Notes: generated by a model from the letters alone, not told the origin. Counted from the stretch's first letter, positions 1 through 8,875 are shown. The stretch: DNA of 17,596 bases from Bacteroidales bacterium (GCA_028701945.1 JAQVPT010000032.1:1-17596); one strand, 5' to 3'. Numbers and translations: made by a program.

Positions 1-265
1 CATGTAAGCGTTTTTTAATTTCTTTAAGTGCTTCAACATCAAGAATGCGTGGAGTTGCAATTCTAACAAAATCGGCACCAGCATCAAATATTGCTTTTGA
101 TTGTTTTACTGATGCTTCAATGTCTGTTGCAGGAACATTAGTCATACTTTGTAACCGTATAGGATTTAATGATCCAATAGAAAGATCACCTATTTTAACT
201 TCACGACTAGGAAATCTTTCGTAATTGTGAATGTCTATGCAATACTTATCAGGAAAATTACTCAT
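1..265 (-). CDS. ispG: IspG, 4-hydroxy-3-methylbut-2-enyl diphosphate synthase (N-terminal part, runs off window)
   Basis: Reading the minus strand from an ATG at 265 gives 88 codons open to the window edge. The N-terminal region carries features typical of IspG/GcpE: REVKIGDLSIGSLNPIRLQS followed by MTNVPATD (family pattern PI.xQSMT) and AGADFVRIATPR (TIM-barrel strand with VRI.xP). The family converts methylerythritol cyclodiphosphate to HMBPP, a late step of the MEP isoprenoid pathway, in the cytoplasm, using a 4Fe-4S cluster. The cluster-binding cysteines lie near the C-terminus and are outside the window. Bacteroidota homologues are usually long, with an inserted domain, so most of the gene is missing here. 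A consensus -7 box lies about 19 bases upstream, so the gene probably has its own promoter and is not read through from the protease gene. Confidence 0.88.
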   Translation of the reverse strand, partial: MSNFPDKYCIDIHNYERFPSREVKIGDLSIGSLNPIRLQSMTNVPATDIEASVKQSKAIFDAGADFVRIATPRILDVEALKEIKKRLH

Positions 266-283
266 TTGTTTAAAATCTTTACA

Positions 284-291
284 CAAAGGTA
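284..291 (-). promoter_or_regulatory. Putative -7 promoter element for ispG
   Basis: The minus strand reads TACCTTTG, an exact match to the Bacteroidota -7 consensus TAnnTTTG, ending 18 bases before the ispG ATG. At 19 bases upstream there is only TTTC rather than TTTG, so the -33 element is imperfect. Transcription would start very near the ATG and leave a short leader. Confidence 0.55.
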
Positions 292-374
292 AACAAATGA
301 ATTTCTTTATGAAACTGTTTTTGTCAAACAATGCGAAATACTATGCCACAAAATAAGTAATATTAAAGAGGATT

Positions 375-2528
375 TTATTTTTCAAACACGTAAGTTCCAG
401 AATAAATTTTATCATTAAGACTTATATGCACCAAATATATTCCGGGTATTTCAACATCAGAAATTTTGGATATAGGGATAATGTTTTCTCCTGATACTAT
501 CTCAATCATTGAATTAGCAATAGTTTCGCCGAGTATGTTATAAGTGTAAATTTGAGCCAATCCGTTATCGGTAGTATTAAAAACTAATTTGGAGGAAGAG
601 TTTCCTGGGTTTGGATAAATAGATATATTGTTTTTTATAATGGTATTTTGCACATTACTTAACTCAGAAGTGTAATTTATTTTCCACCCATTACCTAGCG
701 GACTATTAGAAGTTGAGAAAAACCTTATTACCGCTACGCCAGACTCAATTGTCAAGGGTTCAGTGGGGGTTGACTCTGCTTTATACGTTGCAACAAGGTT
801 TTGGTTGCTAGCTGAATTTTGATAAATTTTAACAAAATCTATATTTCCACTTAAATCAAAGTACTCAAAATCTATATATATTCTATTTACATTTTCGGGT
901 TGTATTGTCCAGTTGCAAAATGTTGAGCCATGGTATTGGCAGGTCTTGCTACCATCATCAAAACTACCTGACAATTTGGTATATACACTATTTGATACAC
1001 ATTTCTTAGTCGTATAATTCACCTCCCATCCTTCTGCTGTTAAGCTTTCATTAGTAAAAAACTCTATAGTAATTTTACCCAAAGTAGATTCATACTCACC
1101 CTTTGGTAAACTATCTGCATCTATATATGCAAGTAAATTATTGTTTTCTCGAGAGCCTGACCATATCTTTAAGTAATCTCCTTCTGCCAAATCAAATTTA
1201 GTAAAATTAAGACTTACAATTTGACTACATTCAGGCTCTATTACATATGTGCATTCAGTATTATTTTGGTAATTTTCAAATGAGCTACCATCATTAAAAG
1301 CCCCATCACTACCAGTAATAATTGTTAAGTCGTTACAATAAACAGGATAATTCCCTTCTGGATATATATTTATTAGTGCTTGTTGCCATTGACTATAATT
1401 ACCTTGAGTATTTCCAGGAGTGGCAGAGGTTCCTAAAGCGTCTAGAGTATAAAAACCATTACCATGTCCTCCCCATCCCCAGTTCATGTGAAAGTGGTCT
1501 TCTCCCTGATAACCATCACAATTCCATGCATGTCCAGCTTCATCAGAATATCCAGCATAAAAGACAGGTCTCTTTAGGTCTATCTCATTGCGCAATATAT
1601 CTTTCCAATCTGTTTCAGCGTATTCTTCTTTACTTAAATATTCAATATTATCTTCATAACTAAAATAATTAATCAATCCAAATGCCACATCTCCTGGCCA
1701 TGCTCCGGAACCTTCGACACTCCAGTGCATTTTCGCAGCTACTCCAGCATGGAAACACATTTTTGCTAATTCATCGTTTATTTGTGTGCCTTCATGTGGC
1801 ATTGAATACCAATCATAAGTATTTTGTCCAAAATTTATCGTAACATCTCCATGACCACCATTTTCTTCTGAAGTATGAGTATATGATCCAGTACCTGCAT
1901 TAGGCCAGTTATAATATTTCATTATCTGTAACATTGCAATTGCAGAGCAGCCAACAGGACACCGACTATCATAACCTTGATATGCTCCTTCGCCTAAAGG
2001 ACACATCCCATTGTAAGGAAAACCCTGATTCCATTTAATTGGATCTAACAATCCAGCAACAGTAGTTTTTGTATCATACTTTTCTTGTGGATTAAAATCA
2101 GCTAATTCCCTCCATTCAGTAAGTGCATCGTTAGATTTTGACAGTTTGTTTTTGCTGGCTTCTAAATTGATAAAAGAATAATAATCTAATAAGTATTGCT
2201 GCGAAGTTGAGACATTCCCAATATTAAATCCAGACACAAAAGAATATGCCAAAATTGGTTTTACATTATCGTCAGACGAAACAATAACAAATCCTTCGTC
2301 ATTATTGATGTTAAACACATAAAAACCAGAAACCTCATTTATTGACGCATCTTGAATACAAGTTAATGTTATATTATTAAAATCTATAGCTTGAGTTTTA
2401 TATAGACTTGTAATTGCCTGAAAATAGTGATTTTTTGCAACTTTTTGGGCTATGTTTTTTGGAACTTCCTCTCCAATTAAAGAGATAGTAACAATTAGAA
2501 ATATAATTATTAGAAACTGTTTTTTCAT
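375..2528 (-). CDS. Secreted C10 family (streptopain-like) cysteine protease with two CUB domains and T9SS sorting domain
   Basis: This is a 717-residue exported protease. Residues 1-19 form a signal peptide, and about 22-150 resemble the streptopain inhibitory propeptide (GFVIVSSDD and KPILAYS are typical). The C10 catalytic domain spans about 155-390. The nucleophile is Cys194 in PVGCSAIAMLQIMKYYNWP and the general base is His333 in AGHAWNCDGY, followed by the family's MNWGWGGHGNGFY loop. Two CUB-like modules follow, about 398-506 and 511-620, each ending GW.xNYT. A type-A T9SS sorting domain covers about 633-717 (IYPNPG at 637-642, then NILGE). The family hydrolyses proteins and is made as an inactive zymogen. 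The sorting domain implies export through the outer membrane and attachment to the surface or release. CUB domains probably bind substrate or surface; that is inference. No intact frame interruption is seen and all key catalytic residues are present. Confidence 0.9.
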   Translation of the reverse strand: MKKQFLIIIFLIVTISLIGEEVPKNIAQKVAKNHYFQAITSLYKTQAIDFNNITLTCIQDASINEVSGFYVFNINNDEGFVIVSSDDNVKPILAYSFVSGFNIGNVSTSQQYLLDYYSFINLEASKNKLSKSNDALTEWRELADFNPQEKYDTKTTVAGLLDPIKWNQGFPYNGMCPLGEGAYQGYDSRCPVGCSAIAMLQIMKYYNWPNAGTGSYTHTSEENGGHGDVTINFGQNTYDWYSMPHEGTQINDELAKMCFHAGVAAKMHWSVEGSGAWPGDVAFGLINYFSYEDNIEYLSKEEYAETDWKDILRNEIDLKRPVFYAGYSDEAGHAWNCDGYQGEDHFHMNWGWGGHGNGFYTLDALGTSATPGNTQGNYSQWQQALINIYPEGNYPVYCNDLTIITGSDGAFNDGSSFENYQNNTECTYVIEPECSQIVSLNFTKFDLAEGDYLKIWSGSRENNNLLAYIDADSLPKGEYESTLGKITIEFFTNESLTAEGWEVNYTTKKCVSNSVYTKLSGSFDDGSKTCQYHGSTFCNWTIQPENVNRIYIDFEYFDLSGNIDFVKIYQNSASNQNLVATYKAESTPTEPLTIESGVAVIRFFSTSNSPLGNGWKINYTSELSNVQNTIIKNNISIYPNPGNSSSKLVFNTTDNGLAQIYTYNILGETIANSMIEIVSGENIIPISKISDVEIPGIYLVHISLNDKIYSGTYVFEK

Positions 2529-2558
2529 TCGTGTAATTTTAATAAATTATTTAATGTG

Positions 2559-2566
2559 CAAAGTTA
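2559..2566 (-). promoter_or_regulatory. Putative -7 promoter element for the C10 protease gene
   Basis: The minus strand reads TAACTTTG, matching TAnnTTTG, 30 bases upstream of the protease ATG. No TTTG is visible at the usual -33 distance, so this is a partial promoter call. Confidence 0.45.
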
Positions 2567-2655
2567 GGTAATTTATTTTTTTTACGATGTTAATCAGATG
2601 TTAAATTAACAATAATTACCATTATAGGATAATAAACTATGTTTTTTGACTCACA

Positions 2656-3087
2656 TTACAAATAATATTTCATTTTAACATTTTGCACAGTATTACCTTT
2701 TTTGGTAAAGGTACATTCCTTGTATTTTGGTGGACCAAAGTAAATTCTTGGGTTTTGAGAAAAACCAAAACCTTCTACAGGTAAACCGAGAAAGCTAAAA
2801 TCAACATCAGAATTGTTATTCTCATCGTGATAGACAGAGATTGCATAAGTGCCATCGGGGATGTTTTTAGTATTGATAACTACATTCCCCTTTTTTGCTG
2901 TTACACTACCAGCATCAGCATATCCATCTTTTGAGTTAAATTTAGAGGCATCTTTAAAAACAGCCCACTTAACTGTACCTTTTGTGTTTCTAATATTGCT
3001 AACATTGATAGAGATAGATGTTTGTTGGGAAAATATTGCAAAACTCACGAACAAACAGAAAACAGTAAATACACTTTTTAGTTTCAT
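2656..3087 (-). CDS. Small secreted DUF2141 family protein
   Basis: A 143-residue protein with a signal peptide (about 1-20, ending AIFSQ) followed by one beta-rich DUF2141 domain. The family hallmark is visible: DGTYAISVYHDENNNSDVDF followed by LGLPVEGFGFS (about 78-110), then a GPP...CTF segment. The acidic, Asn-rich HDENNNSDVD loop resembles a metal-binding loop, but this is only a resemblance. Function is unknown for the family; the protein is expected in the periplasm or at the surface. It has no sorting domain, so it should not be T9SS cargo. It lies divergent to the nucleotide-sugar dehydratase with an 82-base gap. The protease gene lies downstream on the same strand, 127 bases away, and has its own -7 box, so an operon is not required. 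No clear promoter was found for this gene. Confidence 0.85.
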   Translation of the reverse strand: MKLKSVFTVFCLFVSFAIFSQQTSISINVSNIRNTKGTVKWAVFKDASKFNSKDGYADAGSVTAKKGNVVINTKNIPDGTYAISVYHDENNNSDVDFSFLGLPVEGFGFSQNPRIYFGPPKYKECTFTKKGNTVQNVKMKYYL

Positions 3088-3134
3088 ACTAGATGTTTTT
3101 CAGTTTGTAAATATAACAAAAGAATATTATTGAT

Positions 3135-3165
3135 GTTGTGGAGTTAAAACATTTTGTTAATTTTG
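3135..3165 (+). promoter_or_regulatory. Putative promoter for the nucleotide-sugar dehydratase
   Basis: GTTG at 3135-3138 and TAATTTTG at 3158-3165 are separated by 19 bases, matching the Bacteroidota -33/-7 layout. Transcription would begin at about 3170, almost on the GTG codon assigned as start, which raises a start-site question. Confidence 0.5.
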
Positions 3166-3169
3166 TTTT

Positions 3170-5047
3170 GTGAGTTTTAATATAAACATATTGCGTAGGA
3201 TAACTCCCCGCTGGGTGGTTTTTACAATTGATATTACGATTAGTTTTCTGTCGTTAATTTTAGCATATTATCTACGATTTAATTTTACGATGCCTCAAAA
3301 TGAGGCAGAATCTTTACCACTTGTTATTTTATTTGTGCTAGGAGTAAGAGCTTTTTCTTATTTAGTTGCTAAAACGTATGCTGGTATGGTAAGATTTACT
3401 GGAAGTCAGGATATTGTAAGAATATTAATAACCTTATTTTTTGGTAGCGTTGTTTTCGTGCTGTTTAATTTTGTTAATCTCTATTTTAACGATAAATATC
3501 TAATCCCGATTTCAGTTATTATTATTGATTTTTTTATTACCAGTTTTGTACTTGTTTTTTCACGACTTCTTGTCAAAAACATGTACATTGAGTTTAATAA
3601 TCCTAAGAGAGAGAGGGAAAGTGTTTTGATATACGGTACAGGAGAATTAGCTTTAATAACTAAAAAGACTTTTGACCGTGATACCAAAACGAAATACCGT
3701 GTAGTTGGATTAGTTGATCATCACATTAAAGTTACTGGAAATAAAATTGACGGAGTTAAAGTTTATCATCTTAACAATCTCGAGGATGTTTTAATATCCA
3801 AAAAGATAACAAGCCTAATTATCGCTGATAGGAAAATCCCTGTCGTTCGTAAAAGACATATTATAGAAATTTGCCTCGCTCAAAATATTGAAGTCAAAAT
3901 TATACCAGAAGTATCATCATGGATAAATGGCGAACTCAATATAAATCAACTAAAGAAGATAATAATTGAAGATCTTTTAGAGCGCGCAGAAATTAAAATG
4001 GATAAAGAAGGGATTAGAAAAAACATACTCAATAAAACGATATTAGTTACTGGTGCAGCGGGTTCAATAGGCAGCGAAATAGTGCGTCAACTAACGGTGT
4101 TTTTGCCAAAAAAGATTATTCTTTTTGATATTTCTGAAACCCCTCTTTATGATATTGAGCTGGAAATAAAAGAAGAACTGAAATTTCAAAATGTTGAAAT
4201 TATTATTGGAGACATTAAAAATATTTTTCTTGTAGAGAAAGTTTTTTCTGAATTTAAGCCTGATTATGTCTATCATGCAGCAGCATATAAACATGTTCCG
4301 ATGATGGAGAATAATCCGTCAGAAGCTGTTACTACAAACGTTTTGGGTACAAAAACAATTGCAGATGCCTCAATAAAATACGGGGTCAAAAAATTTGTAA
4401 TGGTTAGTACCGACAAATCTGTTAACCCAACAAATGTTATGGGAGCTAGTAAACGTATAGCCGAAATATATATTCAGTCGCTTGTTGGAGAAAAAGACAC
4501 AATGTTTATTACTACAAGATTTGGTAATGTCCTTGGATCAAATGGGTCAGTAATTCCTCGATTTAAAAAACAAATACAAGCAGGTGGACCAATTACTGTT
4601 ACACACCCCGAAGTAACAAGGTTTTTTATGACAATCCCCGAAGCTTGTCAACTTGTACTCGAAGCTGGAAATATGGGAGAAGGTGGGGAGATATTTATTT
4701 TTGATATGGGCGAACCGGTCAAAATTGCTCACTTAGCACAAAAAATGATTTCTTTATCAGGACTAAAACCCGGAAAAGATATTCAAATAAAATATACAGG
4801 TTTACGACCAGGCGAAAAACTTTACGAAGAATTACTAGCAAATAAAGAAAATACTGTTCCAACTTATCATTCGCAAATAATGATAGCTAAAGTTAGAGAA
4901 TATTATCCTGACGAGGTTAAGCTGGAAATAAACCACCTTATCGAAACTGCAAAAACTTCCGAAAAATTTGCAATAGTTAAAATAATGAAACAAATTGTTC
5001 CTGAGTTTATTTCGAGAAATTCAGTTTATGAAGAATTGGATAATTAG
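3170..5047 (+). CDS. FlaA1/WbpM/PglF-type membrane nucleotide-sugar 4,6-dehydratase
   Basis: This 625-residue protein has about four N-terminal membrane helices (near 17-35, 48-66, 85-105 and 112-131). A CoA-binding-like Rossmann region follows (about 150-260, SVLIYGTGELA), then a C-terminal extended short-chain dehydrogenase domain (about 288-560). The NAD-binding glycine motif TGAAGSIG is at 294-301. STDKSVNPTNVMGASKR (413-429) carries the subfamily's active site, with Met424 where most SDRs have Tyr (MxxxK, Lys428). RPGEKLYEELL (546-556) is also typical. Relatives dehydrate UDP-GlcNAc at C4/C6 for capsule, O-antigen or glycan synthesis at the inner membrane. The gene is an orphan here, with no glycosyltransferases nearby. 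The start is uncertain: GTG at 3170 is nearly leaderless if the promoter is right, and TTG at 3191 (giving MRRITPRW) is an alternative. The exact substrate cannot be read from sequence. Confidence 0.88.
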   Translation: MSFNINILRRITPRWVVFTIDITISFLSLILAYYLRFNFTMPQNEAESLPLVILFVLGVRAFSYLVAKTYAGMVRFTGSQDIVRILITLFFGSVVFVLFNFVNLYFNDKYLIPISVIIIDFFITSFVLVFSRLLVKNMYIEFNNPKRERESVLIYGTGELALITKKTFDRDTKTKYRVVGLVDHHIKVTGNKIDGVKVYHLNNLEDVLISKKITSLIIADRKIPVVRKRHIIEICLAQNIEVKIIPEVSSWINGELNINQLKKIIIEDLLERAEIKMDKEGIRKNILNKTILVTGAAGSIGSEIVRQLTVFLPKKIILFDISETPLYDIELEIKEELKFQNVEIIIGDIKNIFLVEKVFSEFKPDYVYHAAAYKHVPMMENNPSEAVTTNVLGTKTIADASIKYGVKKFVMVSTDKSVNPTNVMGASKRIAEIYIQSLVGEKDTMFITTRFGNVLGSNGSVIPRFKKQIQAGGPITVTHPEVTRFFMTIPEACQLVLEAGNMGEGGEIFIFDMGEPVKIAHLAQKMISLSGLKPGKDIQIKYTGLRPGEKLYEELLANKENTVPTYHSQIMIAKVREYYPDEVKLEINHLIETAKTSEKFAIVKIMKQIVPEFISRNSVYEELDN

Positions 5048-5145
5048 ATAATATGGTAATCCAGTTATTTGGTAATCTGTAATTAGTAAACGATTAATAA
5101 AAAAAAATCTTTTCTAAAAAACAGATCCCCTATCTTAAATTTTCG

Positions 5146-5153
5146 TAATTTTG
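5146..5153 (+). promoter_or_regulatory. Putative -7 promoter element for the GH18 gene
   Basis: TAATTTTG matches TAnnTTTG and lies 26 bases before the ATG at 5180. No TTTG is found at the expected -33 distance. The 132-base gap before the gene contains a GGTAATC direct repeat (in TATGGTAATCC and TTTGGTAATCT) but no clear terminator for the upstream gene. Confidence 0.45.
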
Positions 5154-5179
5154 TTATTCTACATCAATCAACTATTGTT

Positions 5180-8100
5180 ATGAAAGTCAAGAAAATTATA
5201 TTATTACTATTTGCAGTTTTATATTTAGTATCCGTCAAAGGGCAGGAAAATAATTACAAATCAATTCACCAAGAGCAGCAGGAGTATTACAATGATATTG
5301 GGATTTCTGCCGAGGAATATTACGAACTGAATGTCCCCGCAGCCGCTATACAAAACAAATCCAGTAAGACTTGCAATCTCAATAAAATAGTTTTTGGTTG
5401 GCATCCTTATTGGGCAAATGGCTTAGAGGTTAATTATGATTGGTCGCTTTTATCTGATTTATGTTTTTTTTCTTACGAAGTTAATCCTACCACTGGAGAT
5501 GCAAACAACACGCATGGCTGGGCTACCTCAAGTGTCGTTGATGAAGCTATTGCCAATGGAGTTCGAGTAAGCCTTTGCGTTACTTTATTTACAGATCATG
5601 CAACATTTTTTGCAAGCTCCACTGCTAAACAAAACCTTATTAATAATCTTATAAGTATGTTACAAGCAAAAGGAGCCAATGGTGTAAACATTGACTTTGA
5701 GAGTGTTTCATCATCTTTAGAACCGCAATTCACGGCATTTTTAATAGAGCTTTGCACACAAATGCATACAGAAATTCCTGGCTCAATAGTAAGTGTCTGC
5801 ACTCCCGCAGTCGATTGGGGTAATCTTTTTAACGAACTTTCTATTAACACTTACATAGACTACTATACAATTATGGGTTATGATTACTATTATGGAGGAA
5901 GCTCGGTAGCTGGCCCATCAGCACCTTTATACACATTTGATTTATCTAATTACAATCTTGCTAAGACTCTAAACTATTATCAATCCCAAGGAGCAAGTCG
6001 CCAAAAAATTATTCTTGGACTACCATATTACGGACGGGAATGGAATACAGTAAGCGAGACTGTGCCATCAAATACAACAAGCTCTGTAAGTTCTAGAACA
6101 TATAAAGCCATTAAAGACAACGTTTCGGGAAACTATTCTACTCGTCAATGGGAACAAACAAGTTTTACGCCATACTACACTTATTATTCATCAAACTGGA
6201 GACAATGTTTTTGTGATGATGAGATAAGCTTAGGATACAGATACGATCTTGTAAATATGATGGGAATTGCTGGAATTGGAATATGGGCACTTGGCAATGA
6301 TGATGGTTATACAGAACTTTGGGATTTAATTCAAGACAAATTTACCGATTGTGCAACATCTCCATGCGAAGGAACATTTTACGATCTTGGCGGTCCATAT
6401 AAAAATTATTATGATGATTCGGACTATACATTTACAATTGCTCCTACTTATGCTACACAAGTAAGTCTCGAATTTCCTGTATTTGATATTGAAGCAGGTA
6501 GTGGAACAGAATGCAATTATGATTATCTTGAAATATTTGATGGAGCAAGTGCAGCATCAACTTCTCTTGGGAAATTTTGTAACACTACAGGAAACCCTGG
6601 CACAATAACATCTTCAGGAAATGCTTTGACTGTAAAAGTACATACAGACGGAGCAACGACTAAAAGCGGTTTTAAAGGAGTTTGGAATTGCATACAAGAT
6701 AATATTTTACCCGAAACTTCAGTAACAGCAAATGAATGGGAATCGGCAGATTTTACTGCAACATTTACCGATAACGATAACGAAGTCGTTGATATGAGAT
6801 TTTACCAAGTCCTTGATAATGACGGAACAGAATGGCGAGCAAACAATGATTATGGTTTTTTTAATGATAATTTTCAAAGCGAAATTCATTCAGATTGGAC
6901 AAACTTATCGGGAACATGGTCAATAAATAATGGGCATTTAATGCAGTCAGATGAATCACTTTCAAATAATAATATTTACGCAAATGTAACTCAAATTGCA
7001 GGAGACATTTATCTTTATCATTGGCAAATGAAAATTTCAGGTGCAGGAACAAATCGAAGAGCAGGTTTATATATGTTTTGTAGTGATCCTGAATCTAGTC
7101 AGAGAGGTGATGCTTATATGATTTATTTCAGAGTCGAGCAAAACACCTGTGAAATATATAAATCTGATGGAAATACAATTACAATTTATACTGAAGACTA
7201 CGTTAATGTAAATGCTGAGGAATGGTATGATTATAAAGTCATATTTGACACCAACACAGGCGAAATTAAAGCATATCAAAATAATGTTTTGGCATCAAGT
7301 TGGACAGACCCAAGTCCGCATACCGTTGGGAATTCAATATCTTTACGAACAGGAAATTGCGTTGTTGAATACGATGATATTAAAGTATATAAAAACAGAA
7401 ATTCGACAGAAACCATTACAGTTGGCATAGATGAGGAGGTGCAGCACCAAAATTTTGGTCAAACAAATTCGGCATGTAGAATTAAAACTATTATTACAGA
7501 TGAAGTAGGAAATTTCTCTAATATAAATGGGACAGATGTAAATATTGATTGGACTGCACCCGAAGATGTTGCAAGTGTTAGTGATGGACAAGGACTTGAT
7601 ATTGACACAACTTATATTGGAACAGCACTTTCTGCCAATTGGGTTCAAGCAAATGAACCAAACTCTTATGTTACTTCGTATGAATATTGTATTGGATTCA
7701 CTCCAGGAGCAGCAGATGTTGTCGATTGGACAGATAATGGCACTTCAACCAGTGTAACACATATAGGCTTGGTTCTTATCTCAGAAACTGAATATTACTT
7801 TAGCATTAGAGCTACAAATATTGTTAATCTAACCTCGACCATTACATCAAGTGATGGAGTTTTATATATTGACCCAGAAGATTTTACAATTGCAGATTTT
7901 GAGTTTGAAAATACCGGAGTTTGTGAATCAAGTTATTTTTCTTTGATTAATTATTCAGTAAATGCAAATTCCTATTTTTGGACAATTTCTGGACCAGTTA
8001 ATTTCACAAGTACTGATGAAAATCCAGAATTTTTACCTTTAGATGGTGAATATACAGTAAAATTAGTAGCCTATGGAAATCTCAGCAATGATTCTGTTAC

Positions 8101-8635
8101 AAAAACAGCCGAAATTACGGTTTCCCCAAATCCTATTGCAAATTTCTCAGCTATCGAAACAGATCTCGAGCTTCCTGATGCTACCGCCTATTTCATTAAT
8201 TCTAGTGAAAACGCTAATCTATACTTATGGGAATTTGGTGATGGAGAAACTTCTGCACAAGCAGAACCTTGGCACACATATACATCATCAGGTTTATTTA
8301 CAGTAAGACTTGAGGCGTTTAGTTATGGATGTGGTAGTAATTATAAAACATTAACAGATTATATTCATGTAATTAACCCAACAAATATTGAAGATTTTTC
8401 TGAAATAAATTTTAGTCTGTATCCCAACCCATCAAGCGATAAGATTTTTGTTCGTCTCAAACAAGGAGAAATTACTTTGATAAAGATATATGATGTTTCG
8501 GGACAAATCATTTATCAAAAAAAATTACAAACAAATTTTACTTCAATTGACATATCAAGTTTTGCTACAGGAGTTTACATCATTGAAATTAGTACTAAAG
8601 ATAAAGTTATGACAGGGCAAGTTATTATTGATTAA
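5180..8635 (+). CDS. Secreted multidomain GH18 (chitinase-like) protein with CUB, FnIII-like, PKD and T9SS sorting domains
   Basis: A 1151-residue exported protein with a signal peptide (about 1-21, ending VKGQ). A GH18 barrel spans about 68-388: FGWHPYWANG (72-81), GVNIDFE (168-174), IMGYDYYYGG (231-240) and GIAGIGIWALGNDDG (362-376). The general acid would be Glu174 with Asp172; the first two Asp of DxxDxDxE are Asn (N167, N170). A CUB-like domain follows (about 391-504), then a lectin/LamG-like beta sandwich (about 565-738), an FnIII-like module (about 795-895), and two PKD-like modules (about 905-982 and 985-1065; the second has LWEFGDGETS...HTY). A type-A T9SS sorting domain closes the protein (about 1078-1151, LYPNPSS). 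GH18 enzymes cleave chitin or related beta-1,4-linked GlcNAc polymers. Activity is likely but not certain given the motif changes. The accessory domains suggest carbohydrate or surface binding. Confidence 0.88.
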   Translation: MKVKKIILLLFAVLYLVSVKGQENNYKSIHQEQQEYYNDIGISAEEYYELNVPAAAIQNKSSKTCNLNKIVFGWHPYWANGLEVNYDWSLLSDLCFFSYEVNPTTGDANNTHGWATSSVVDEAIANGVRVSLCVTLFTDHATFFASSTAKQNLINNLISMLQAKGANGVNIDFESVSSSLEPQFTAFLIELCTQMHTEIPGSIVSVCTPAVDWGNLFNELSINTYIDYYTIMGYDYYYGGSSVAGPSAPLYTFDLSNYNLAKTLNYYQSQGASRQKIILGLPYYGREWNTVSETVPSNTTSSVSSRTYKAIKDNVSGNYSTRQWEQTSFTPYYTYYSSNWRQCFCDDEISLGYRYDLVNMMGIAGIGIWALGNDDGYTELWDLIQDKFTDCATSPCEGTFYDLGGPYKNYYDDSDYTFTIAPTYATQVSLEFPVFDIEAGSGTECNYDYLEIFDGASAASTSLGKFCNTTGNPGTITSSGNALTVKVHTDGATTKSGFKGVWNCIQDNILPETSVTANEWESADFTATFTDNDNEVVDMRFYQVLDNDGTEWRANNDYGFFNDNFQSEIHSDWTNLSGTWSINNGHLMQSDESLSNNNIYANVTQIAGDIYLYHWQMKISGAGTNRRAGLYMFCSDPESSQRGDAYMIYFRVEQNTCEIYKSDGNTITIYTEDYVNVNAEEWYDYKVIFDTNTGEIKAYQNNVLASSWTDPSPHTVGNSISLRTGNCVVEYDDIKVYKNRNSTETITVGIDEEVQHQNFGQTNSACRIKTIITDEVGNFSNINGTDVNIDWTAPEDVASVSDGQGLDIDTTYIGTALSANWVQANEPNSYVTSYEYCIGFTPGAADVVDWTDNGTSTSVTHIGLVLISETEYYFSIRATNIVNLTSTITSSDGVLYIDPEDFTIADFEFENTGVCESSYFSLINYSVNANSYFWTISGPVNFTSTDENPEFLPLDGEYTVKLVAYGNLSNDSVTKTAEITVSPNPIANFSAIETDLELPDATAYFINSSENANLYLWEFGDGETSAQAEPWHTYTSSGLFTVRLEAFSYGCGSNYKTLTDYIHVINPTNIEDFSEINFSLYPNPSSDKIFVRLKQGEITLIKIYDVSGQIIYQKKLQTNFTSIDISSFATGVYIIEISTKDKVMTGQVIID

Positions 8636-8843
8636 TTTAGATAATAAGTCATTGACAAATAGATAGTAATAATAAAACTTCAGTCTTGTTTTTGGATAAA
8701 TAAATTTCTGAACTTGCTCAATATGATCTTCATCCCCAAAAATTAAAAATTGAAATATCAAATTATTTTTGTTCTTTTGAGGGTGCAAAAGTTTAGATTT
8801 TGTCAAATACAGAAGTACGCAAAATTGGCGAAGATATTTGTTG

Positions 8844-8875
8844 TTTGAAAATTTCTAAGCACCAAATTAATTTTG
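8844..8875 (+). promoter_or_regulatory. Consensus promoter for the YitT-family gene
   Basis: TTTG at 8844-8847 and TAATTTTG at 8868-8875 are separated by exactly 20 bases, a full match to the Bacteroidota promoter. Transcription would begin near 8882, leaving a leader of about 29 bases before ATG 8911. This supports that start over the internal ATG at 8980. Confidence 0.65.

Noticed and set aside
1322..1663. 113-codon frame on the plus strand opposite the protease gene
   Set aside because: Antisense shadow of the C10 catalytic domain, whose own frame has the active-site residues and family motifs.
2590..2640. GTTAAT...ATTAAC inverted repeat after the DUF2141 gene considered as its terminator
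   Set aside because: Six AT-rich pairs, and on the relevant minus strand it is followed by A residues, not T.
5050..5100. Direct repeat GGTAATC after the dehydratase gene considered as a terminator or mobile-element end
   Set aside because: Only seven bases in two copies with no inverted partner or T tract; no support for either role.
7343..7648. 101-codon minus-strand frame inside the GH18 gene
   Set aside because: Shadow of the FnIII/lectin region; odd amino-acid composition and no start signals.
8555..8806. 83-codon frame on the minus strand between the GH18 and YitT genes
   Set aside because: It starts at TTG, overlaps the antisense end of the GH18 gene and matches no family I know. 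A TAAACTTTTGCACCC run nearby resembles a promoter but has one base too many in the -7 box.
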